The notes below the pieces were generated by a model. The model saw only the letters and a list, made by a program, of their open reading frames with translations, did no database searches and was not told the origin of the DNA. From K23-9 sp964460665 (lineage in GTDB: Bacteria > Planctomycetota > Planctomycetia > Pirellulales > Pirellulaceae): a stretch of 13,128 bases of DNA. This document shows, piece after piece, positions 7,600 to 13,128 of the stretch. The stretch is from contig CAYWSL010000172.1 of the NCBI GenBank assembly GCA_964460665.1, forward strand, positions 1 through 13,128. Direction: 5' to 3'. Each line of letters begins with the position of its first letter. Position 1 is the first letter of the stretch. The translations under genes and the position numbers were made by a program.

Positions 7600-9927
7600 A
7601 TGTCAACAAGTTACCTCGATCCGCAACTTGCCACTCTGCTCGGTTCACTCCGTCAGCGGATCAAGCGATACGTGGTTTGGGACAGCGTGCTGGCGATCCT
7701 TGCTGTGGGCTTGATCGCTTTTTGGATCGGACTTGCGCTGGATTACTTGCCCGTTTTGTTGGGCGGCACTGAAATGCCTCGTCTGGCACGACTGCTGTTG
7801 CTGTTGATCGTGACATGCCTGATCGTCGCGATCGTGGTGAAGATGCTGATTGGTCGCTTCAACCGGCCACTTCCCGATGACAGTTTGGCGTTGTTGGTTG
7901 AACGCCACCACCCGAAACTGGGCGGCCGGCTGGTCACCGCAGTTCAGCTGAACGAACCAGGTCGGTCGGGCGACTCGCACTCACCAGAACTATTAAAACG
8001 CGTACACAAAGAAGCCGCCGCAGCGATCGATGAAGTCGACCCAAACAAAGTGTTCCGCTGGGAGCCTCTGGTACGCAAGGGAATGGTCGTCGTTCCGCTA
8101 GCCGTTCTGATGTTGGGATTTGCGACGTTCAATCCCAGTGCGTTTGGCCGCGCGGTTGGTCGGTTAACGCTGGTTAACAACGACCCATGGCCACGACGTG
8201 CATCGCTGGAAATGGTCGGCGTTGAATTGCCGGTCGTGACGGCATCAGAAGAAATCACGCCTGAACCCGAACTGCAAGAATTCCAAGACAGTTTTGTTCG
8301 TTTGCCACAAGGTAGTAACGCGACGCTGCGAATTCGTGCCAAGGCAGACGATGCCGAAGTTCCCGTTGTTTGTACGGTCTACTACCGCACTGAAAGCGGC
8401 ACGCGTGGGCAGTCCAACATGCGCCGCGTAGGACGTGTTAACGACGGCTATCAGTCGTTCGTATTGGAAGGCCCACCGCTGGCCGGCTTAAGCGAGTCGT
8501 TCACGTTCAGCGTTCACGGCCTGGATGATCGCCTAGATGATTTCCGCGTCGAAGCAGTCGAGCCGCCAGCGATCACCGAATTGAAAGTCAACGTCCGCTA
8601 CCCCGATTACTTGCGCAACGAAGACAGCGGTGAATTCGATTTAAAGACCGACTACCAAGCTGGCTTGCGAATCAGCGAAGGCAGCGATGTAACGTTGGTC
8701 GCCACCAGCAGCACGCCGCTGGGCGAAGCCGACGTGTTGCTAAAAAACGACCAGCAAGAATTCGCACCTTCGTCGCTGACGTATTCCGACGATCGCCGCC
8801 AGCTACGAATGACTCTGCCATCGTTCAATGCAGCCACCACTGTGCGGGTCGTCCCGCGAGACGAAAACGGGATCTCCTCCCAAGCCGCTTATCGATATTT
8901 CATTGGCGCGATCTTGGACGAACCGCCTGAATTGGAACTGCGTTTGAAAGGTGTTGGAACAGCGGTGACACCGATCGCACGCTTGCCGATCGAAGCGGTT
9001 GTGAAGGATGACTTCGGAGTCGACAAGCTGACTGTGTCGGTAAAGCCGTCTTCGGATGCCGATACGGATGATGTGAAAACGGCTAGCGACACGCCCGAAT
9101 TTGACCGCGACGGAAACGCCGAAACGGTCCTAGATCTACGTGACCTTACCGACGCGGGAACGTTGGACGCGTTGACCACCGGTGGAGCCATCAACGTCTT
9201 CGCTGAAGCTTCTGATAAATACGATCTGAACGGCAAGCACGAAACGCGCAGTGAAGTGTTTCGTTTAGAAATTGTCACACCTGAAGCATTGCTGGCGTTG
9301 CTTGAACGCCGCGAACTTGGTTTGCGTGCTCGGCTAGAACAAACGATCGACGAAACCCGCGGGCTTAGAGACTCACTAGATTCACTTCGCCGCACCGGTT
9401 TCGACAGCGACACTGGACCGAAAGGCGACTCCGAGTCCGAAGAGGAAGAACGTGAGCGACTGCGACAAGTTCAGGTTCGGCGACTGCGTGTTCAGCAGAG
9501 TTCGCTGCAAGCAACCAAGACGTCCGAAGAACTGCGAGGCATCGCCGCATCGCTGGATGACTTGCTGCAGGAGATGGTCAACAACCGCGTCGATTCGGTC
9601 GATCGTCGTGAGCGAATTGGCACAGGTGTCCGAGATCCGCTAAAGAAAATTGTCGAGGGATCTTTGGCAGACCTGGTGCGTCAAATCCAAGATGTCGAGA
9701 AATCGGTCGCAAAACCCGCCGAAGCCTCAGAAAAGACCGTCAAAGCCGTGCAAACAGCCGAGGACGTGTTACTTCAGTTGACGGCAGTTCTGGAGAAGAT
9801 GTTAGATTTAGAGAGCTATAATGAGATCTTGGATCTCGTCCGCGGCTTGATCGACGACCAGAATGAGCTGTTAGAAGATACGAAGTCAGAGCGAAAGAAA
9901 AGCGTTCTGAAGATGTTTGAAGATTGA
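7600..9927 (+). CDS. DUF4175-like membrane protein with C-terminal coiled coil
   Basis: A 775-residue protein. Spans are predicted at about 28-50, 62-84 and 162-178. Between the second and third is LALLVERHHPKLGGRLVTAV (97-116), close to the ERxxPxLxxRLVxAVxL pattern I know from DUF4175-type proteins. The periplasmic part has successive beta-sandwich modules: one opening PPAITELKVNVRYPDYL (322-338), another after a DEPPELELRL segment (440-449) with VVKDDFGVDKL (467-477), also typical of that group. From about 560 to the end it is highly charged and helical, a probable coiled coil, ending LESYNEILDLVRGLIDDQNE then a basic tail. No enzyme motif was seen; a scaffold role is inferred. The ATG at 7600 follows the VWA gene by 24 bases with no Shine-Dalgarno. 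Family assignment rests on remembered patterns only. Confidence 0.9.
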   Translation: MSTSYLDPQLATLLGSLRQRIKRYVVWDSVLAILAVGLIAFWIGLALDYLPVLLGGTEMPRLARLLLLLIVTCLIVAIVVKMLIGRFNRPLPDDSLALLVERHHPKLGGRLVTAVQLNEPGRSGDSHSPELLKRVHKEAAAAIDEVDPNKVFRWEPLVRKGMVVVPLAVLMLGFATFNPSAFGRAVGRLTLVNNDPWPRRASLEMVGVELPVVTASEEITPEPELQEFQDSFVRLPQGSNATLRIRAKADDAEVPVVCTVYYRTESGTRGQSNMRRVGRVNDGYQSFVLEGPPLAGLSESFTFSVHGLDDRLDDFRVEAVEPPAITELKVNVRYPDYLRNEDSGEFDLKTDYQAGLRISEGSDVTLVATSSTPLGEADVLLKNDQQEFAPSSLTYSDDRRQLRMTLPSFNAATTVRVVPRDENGISSQAAYRYFIGAILDEPPELELRLKGVGTAVTPIARLPIEAVVKDDFGVDKLTVSVKPSSDADTDDVKTASDTPEFDRDGNAETVLDLRDLTDAGTLDALTTGGAINVFAEASDKYDLNGKHETRSEVFRLEIVTPEALLALLERRELGLRARLEQTIDETRGLRDSLDSLRRTGFDSDTGPKGDSESEEEERERLRQVQVRRLRVQQSSLQATKTSEELRGIAASLDDLLQEMVNNRVDSVDRRERIGTGVRDPLKKIVEGSLADLVRQIQDVEKSVAKPAEASEKTVKAVQTAEDVLLQLTAVLEKMLDLESYNEILDLVRGLIDDQNELLEDTKSERKKSVLKMFED

Positions 9928-9962
9928 TACCGCAGATCGAATCAGACTGAATCACCCAAAGC

Positions 9963-9967
9963 AGGAG
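9963..9967 (+). promoter_or_regulatory. Shine-Dalgarno site with adjacent start-stop (ATGTGA) before 9976
   Basis: AGGAG ends eight bases before the ATG at 9976, good spacing. A second ATG at 9970-9972 is only two bases from the AGGAG and is followed at once by TGA (9973-9975), so it cannot encode a protein; the ATG at 9976 is the true start and gives a clean signal peptide. Confidence 0.65.
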
Positions 9968-9975
9968 AAATGTGA

Positions 9976-11919
9976 ATGAAAACGATTTCGCTATGCCGAT
10001 ATGCGTTTGCACTTCCACTGCTCTTCATTTCGCAGCAGTTCATCCACGCGCCCCAAGCGTCGGCTGACGAAGCCACGCTGATCCAAAAGCAAGCGGCCGT
10101 CAAGAACCGCTATCAGCGTCTGGAAGAACTCTTGTTGCGACTGGCCGATGTCGAGGCGGCAGAGAACCCAGACCGCGCTGCCGTCCTACTTCGCGCGGCG
10201 CGTCAGTCACGCGACAAATTTGTTTTGGACAAGCTTAACAACGCTACGGAGTCGCTTCGCGCAAAAGCGTTTCAGGATGCGATCGAGAACCAAGGCTCCG
10301 CAGCCGCAGAGCTGCAATCGATCTTGAAGCTGTTGATGAGCGAAGATCGTTCGAAACGACTCCGTAAAGACAAAGACCGCTTCGCCAACTTGATCAAAGA
10401 ACTCAAGCGTTTGGTGGGTGCCCAACGAAGCACGCGTGCACGCACCGAGAACGGCGCGGACCTGAAAGACGTTCAGTCCGAACAAAAGTCGATCACTAAT
10501 CGCAGTAAAGAAGCGAAAGAGAAGATCAGCGACGAGGCAGAAGCCTACGAAACGCCGAAAGATCAGAAAGAAAAAGACGCTGATTCAAAAGACGGCAAGT
10601 CTGGCGACAAGAAGGATGGCGAAAACAAGGACGGCAAGTCCGGTGACAAAAAGGATGGTGAGAACAAAGGCGGCAAGTCGGGTGACAAAAAGGATGGCGA
10701 GAACAAGGACGGAAACAAGAAGGACGGCGATAAAAAAGACGCGAAGCCAGGAGACAAGAAGGACGGTGATAAAAAAGACGGGAAGTCTGGCGAACCGAAA
10801 GATGGCGAGCAGAAGGATGGCGAACCGAAGTCGGGTGAGCAAAAGTCTGGCGAACAGAAATCTGGCGAGCAAAAATCTGGTGAGCAAAAGTCTGGCGAGC
10901 AAAANNNNNNNNNNNNNNNNNNNNNNNNNNNNNNNNNNNNNNNNNNNNNNNNNNNNNNNNNNNNNNNNNNNNNNNNNNNNNNNNNNNNNNNNNNNNNNNN
11001 NNNNGAGCAAAAGTCTGGCGAGCAAAAATCTGGCGAGCAAAAATCTGGCGAGCAGAAATCCGGTCAGCAAAGCTCTGAACAAAAGCCGCCAAGTTCGCCT
11101 GAAGAAGCGGCTGAGCAGCAGTTGCAAAAAGCCATCGAGAAGATGCAGCAGGCGCAGGAAGAGCTCAAGCAAGCCAACCGCGACGAAGCAACCATCAAAC
11201 AACGCGACGCCGAAGAAGAAATTCGCAAGGCGATTGATCGCTTGGAAAGGATTCTGCGACAGCTTCGTGAAGAAGAGATGCAGCGTGAACTCGCAAGACT
11301 TGAATCGCGGCTCCGCAAAATGGCTGCTTTACAGTCACGCATCTTGGACGACACCGTTGCCCTATCCGCCACGCCAGTCGAACAGCGTAATCGTCATGTT
11401 GACCTGAAAGCTGGTGACTTAGCGTTCGCAGAAAAGGACGTCACGCTAGAAGCCGACCGCGCCATGCTATTGTTGCGCGAAGAAGGATCCAGCGTCGCCT
11501 TTCCCGAGGTGCTGGATCAAATCCGCGGCGACACACGTGTTGTTGCCGAACGGTTGGCTGAGACTAAAATCGATGTCGTCACACAAGGAATCCAAAAAGA
11601 CATTCTGGCGGCACTGGAAGAAATGATCGCGACCACGCAGAAAGCGCAACGCGATCTGGAAAAGAAGCAGCAGCAACAACAGTCTCAACAACAGCAGCAA
11701 CAAGGCAGCCAAGAAGAACCGCTGGTCCAAGCCCTGGCCGAATTGAAACTGATCCGGACGATGGAAATCCGTATTAAATCGACCACACAGCGTTATGCTG
11801 ACATTATTGCAGCAGGCGAAACGGACGATGGCTTGCTGCGATTGATTCAGAATCTGTCTGACCGACAGAGCCGTCTGTACCAAGTCACCCGCGATTTGGT
11901 ACAGAAACGAAACAAGTAA
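9976..11919 (+). CDS. Secreted low-complexity and coiled-coil protein (contains assembly gap)
   Basis: About 647 residues as assembled, including 34 unknown. A signal peptide is clear: basic start, hydrophobic LLFISQ, cleavage expected after QASA at residue 30. Residues 31-195 are helical and charged. Residues about 196-365 are a Lys/Asp/Gly/Ser/Glu repeat region broken by the N-gap (residues 310-343). A long heptad-like coiled coil follows (about 372-450), then a segment with REEGSSVAFPEVLDQIRGD (501-519), a Gln tract at about 565-577, and LVQALAELKLIRTMEIRIK (583-601). I recall similar REEGSxxxFP and AELKxIRxxxxR strings from other planctomycete proteins of unknown function. No catalytic motif is seen. 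It is likely a periplasmic or surface spacer working with the membrane proteins encoded upstream. True length depends on the gap. Confidence 0.88.
   Translation: MKTISLCRYAFALPLLFISQQFIHAPQASADEATLIQKQAAVKNRYQRLEELLLRLADVEAAENPDRAAVLLRAARQSRDKFVLDKLNNATESLRAKAFQDAIENQGSAAAELQSILKLLMSEDRSKRLRKDKDRFANLIKELKRLVGAQRSTRARTENGADLKDVQSEQKSITNRSKEAKEKISDEAEAYETPKDQKEKDADSKDGKSGDKKDGENKDGKSGDKKDGENKGGKSGDKKDGENKDGNKKDGDKKDAKPGDKKDGDKKDGKSGEPKDGEQKDGEPKSGEQKSGEQKSGEQKSGEQKSGEQXXXXXXXXXXXXXXXXXXXXXXXXXXXXXXXXXXEQKSGEQKSGEQKSGEQKSGQQSSEQKPPSSPEEAAEQQLQKAIEKMQQAQEELKQANRDEATIKQRDAEEEIRKAIDRLERILRQLREEEMQRELARLESRLRKMAALQSRILDDTVALSATPVEQRNRHVDLKAGDLAFAEKDVTLEADRAMLLLREEGSSVAFPEVLDQIRGDTRVVAERLAETKIDVVTQGIQKDILAALEEMIATTQKAQRDLEKKQQQQQSQQQQQQGSQEEPLVQALAELKLIRTMEIRIKSTTQRYADIIAAGETDDGLLRLIQNLSDRQSRLYQVTRDLVQKRNK
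10594..10710 (+). repeat. Three tandem 39-base coding repeats
   Basis: Three in-frame 13-codon units start at 10594, 10633 and 10672. Each encodes GKSGDKKDGENKD, the second ending in G instead of D. Differences between copies are mostly at third codon positions, which suggests the peptide has been kept by selection. A looser region of DKKDG-type units continues to about 10827. Confidence 0.9.
10828..11070 (+). repeat. 15-base tandem repeat encoding KSGEQ, interrupted by the assembly gap
   Basis: Five full units lie left of the gap (10828-10902) plus two bases of a sixth, and right of the gap six bases of a unit plus four units (11011-11070, the last reading KSGQQ). Units differ at wobble positions (AAG/AAA, TCG/TCT, GGT/GGC, GAG/GAA, CAA/CAG). 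The repeat is the evident cause of the assembly break, and copy number may vary between strains. Confidence 0.92.
10905..11004. other. Assembly gap of exactly 100 N
   Basis: One hundred unknown bases lie inside the 15-base repeat. One hundred is the conventional placeholder for a gap of unknown size. The flanks are in different repeat phases: bases 3-9 of the unit are missing, so the true gap should be 7 plus a multiple of 15 if the array is perfect. The placeholder keeps the reading frame only because 100 and 7 both leave remainder 1 on division by 3. Confidence 0.98.
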
Positions 11920-11943
11920 CCCTCCCAGGTAACGTGATTTTTT

Positions 11944-13029
11944 ATGACAGCTTTTAATGTGATTCGTTCGCTTGTCTGTCTTTGCACACTCACTGTGCTG
12001 ATGACGGCTTTCCCTATGACGTCCACGGCAGACGACGCGTTAGAGCGCCGCGCCAGCTGGGAGTTTTATGACGCGTCGGCTATGTCAAAGATGCTGCGTT
12101 CCAGCCTGGACGAACTTGGCGTTACCCCCGACAAGATGGACGCCATCACGGACGACTTTCTCGCTGCGATCGAGCAGCGCGACGAAGACTCTTTAGACGC
12201 TTACGTGAAATCCGTTCGTCAAATCAATGACCCCGTCAACGATCTGGCCAAGCAAGCCGAAACCGATCTCTTGGGCGCAGCAGCCAGCATTGATCCCAAC
12301 GCACCGGGATATGCGAGTATCGAATCGCTGCCCGAAACGATGCGTGCATCGGTGCGGACTTGGTTGGGCCGCAAGCTGGTTCGCGATCGTCGTTTCGACG
12401 AAGCCCTTCCGGTCATCGCAGAAGTCGACCCGGTCGATGTCTTGGACCCAGCCGCCGCTTTGTTCTACCGCGGTGCCTGCTATCACGCGTTGATCATGAA
12501 AAAGGAAGCATTAGAAGATCTCCGTCGCCTATTGGAAAACGAAGACAAGTGCCCCGTGCGATTCTCGCAAACCGCCAAGATGATGGTCGCCGACATCAAA
12601 CCACTGAAGGAAGATTCACTGGATGAAGTGTCTCGCATCATGATGGGTGCGGCGCGAATGCTGGACCTAGGCCGAGCAGATAAGAACGTAGAAGAACAAG
12701 AGCAGAAAGCGATCGACAAGCTTACTAAGCTGATCGAAAAGATCGAAGAGCAGCAAAAGCAGCAGCAACAACAGCAGCAGCAAGCCAATGGCGGTGGCCA
12801 GGGATCACCCAAGGACGGCAAGAGTTCGCCAATGCAAGACAGTCAAGCCGCCGACGCCAGCGGAAATGGCGACGTGGATCGCAAGAAGCTAGGCGACCGC
12901 GACGGCTGGGGAAACCTACCACCGGCTGAACGCCAACAAGCGTTACAGCAGATCAGCCAAGAACTGCCAACACACTACCGCGAAGCGATCAAAGCCTATC
13001 TACGCAAAATCGCAACCGACAAACAGTAG
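11944..13029 (+). CDS. Secreted TPR-like protein with poly-Gln linker and C-terminal WGNLPP motif
   Basis: A 361-residue exported protein. A signal peptide (1-29) with hydrophobic core LVCLCTLTVLMTAF and likely cleavage after STA is followed by a helical region; about residues 140-222 read like TPR-type helix pairs (LVRDRRFDEALPVIAEVDP; ALFYRGACYHALIMKKEALE). A charged helix leads to a Gln tract (about 270-280), a Gly/Ser/Asp linker, and a C-terminal segment DRDGWGNLPPAERQQALQQI and onward to HYREAIKAYLRKIA. I recall WGxLPP-type tails in other planctomycete proteins; the function is unknown. Neither cysteine near the start sits in a good lipobox. It starts 24 bases after the previous stop, with a T-run before the ATG and only a weak AGGT upstream. 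As the last, TPR-like gene it resembles in position the TPR members of Bat operons; this parallel is inference. Confidence 0.9.
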   Translation: MTAFNVIRSLVCLCTLTVLMTAFPMTSTADDALERRASWEFYDASAMSKMLRSSLDELGVTPDKMDAITDDFLAAIEQRDEDSLDAYVKSVRQINDPVNDLAKQAETDLLGAAASIDPNAPGYASIESLPETMRASVRTWLGRKLVRDRRFDEALPVIAEVDPVDVLDPAAALFYRGACYHALIMKKEALEDLRRLLENEDKCPVRFSQTAKMMVADIKPLKEDSLDEVSRIMMGAARMLDLGRADKNVEEQEQKAIDKLTKLIEKIEEQQKQQQQQQQQANGGGQGSPKDGKSSPMQDSQAADASGNGDVDRKKLGDRDGWGNLPPAERQQALQQISQELPTHYREAIKAYLRKIATDKQ

Positions 13030-13042
13030 CAGTCACCGACTG
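13030..13042 (+). other. Small hairpin directly after the last stop codon
   Basis: CAGTC-ACC-GACTG forms a perfect five-pair stem with a three-base loop starting at the base after the TAG. It is short and has no T-run; it may help protect or end the transcript, or be chance. Confidence 0.35.
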
Positions 13043-13052
13043 TAGCTGGTAG

Positions 13053-13074
13053 CGGAAGTCGTTGGGGACTTTCG
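13053..13074 (+). terminator. Possible transcript-end hairpin without T-run
   Basis: CGGAAGTC (13053-13060) pairs with GACTTTCG (13067-13074) over eight positions, one of them G-U, around a GTTGGG loop, 24 bases after the operon's last stop. There is no following T-tract, so it is not a classic intrinsic terminator; it could be a Rho-region stem or part of a dispersed repeat. The remaining bases to 13128 show no gene. Confidence 0.35.
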
Positions 13075-13128
13075 GCAATCTTGGTACCGGACCGCAGGCC
13101 ACGCACGATCTCCCCTGATCCTTGTCCC

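Noticed and set aside
9970..9975. ATGTGA start-stop as a regulatory upstream open frame
   Set aside because: It is only two bases from the Shine-Dalgarno, so initiation there is unlikely; noted only because it could confuse start calling.
10585..11202. Long minus-strand open frame rich in Leu, Phe and Arg across the repeat region
   Set aside because: It is the antisense shadow of Lys/Glu/Gln codons in a low-complexity region; it has no start context and crosses the N-gap.
10616..11407. Plus-strand Arg/Lys/Thr-rich open frame overlapping the repeat protein
   Set aside because: It is a frame-shifted reading of the same repeats, open only because the repeats lack stops in that frame; no Shine-Dalgarno or family signal.
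11965..11990. Lipoprotein signal at the cysteines of the last protein
   Set aside because: Residues before C12 and C14 (SLV, VCL) do not fit a lipobox, while a normal cleavage site after STA is present.

Overview
The window reads as a piece of a planctomycete chromosome, probably from the Pirellulaceae (Rhodopirellula-like). This placement is inferred from gene content and protein style: a MoxR-DUF58-BatA/VWA cluster followed by a DUF4175-like protein and secreted Gln/Lys-rich coiled-coil proteins, a small membrane protein beginning MNPYESP, mostly weak or absent Shine-Dalgarno sites, and moderate GC. No RNA gene, CRISPR array or insertion sequence was seen.

Layout. Positions 1-70 hold the first codons of a divergent minus-strand gene. 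Positions 71-302 are the divergent intergenic region that should carry the operon promoter. From 303 to 13029 there are eight plus-strand genes with almost no spacing: MoxR AAA+ ATPase (303-1367), soluble DUF58/VWA protein (1336-2238), 61-residue single-span membrane protein (2235-2420), BatA-like VWA membrane protein with a TTG start (2417-4837), second VWA/amidotransferase-like membrane protein (4837-7575), DUF4175-like membrane protein with a C-terminal coiled coil (7600-9927), secreted low-complexity/coiled-coil protein interrupted by a 100-N assembly gap (9976-11919), and secreted TPR-like poly-Q protein (11944-13029). Positions 13030-13128 contain two small hairpins and no visible gene.

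How the genes may work together. MoxR ATPases with VWA partners are known as chaperone-like, metal-site-dependent assembly systems (Bat loci, RavA-ViaA). Here a cytoplasmic ATPase and DUF58 protein sit with three multi-span membrane proteins that place VWA, beta-sandwich and amidotransferase-like folds in the periplasm, plus two exported helical proteins. The simplest inference is one envelope-spanning complex: ATP-driven remodelling inside, MIDAS-based binding outside, and flexible secreted spacers. Its substrate cannot be read from the sequence. The least explained parts are the last three genes, the MNPYESP microprotein, the membrane hairpin inserted within a VWA domain, and the cysteine-less amidotransferase-like domains.
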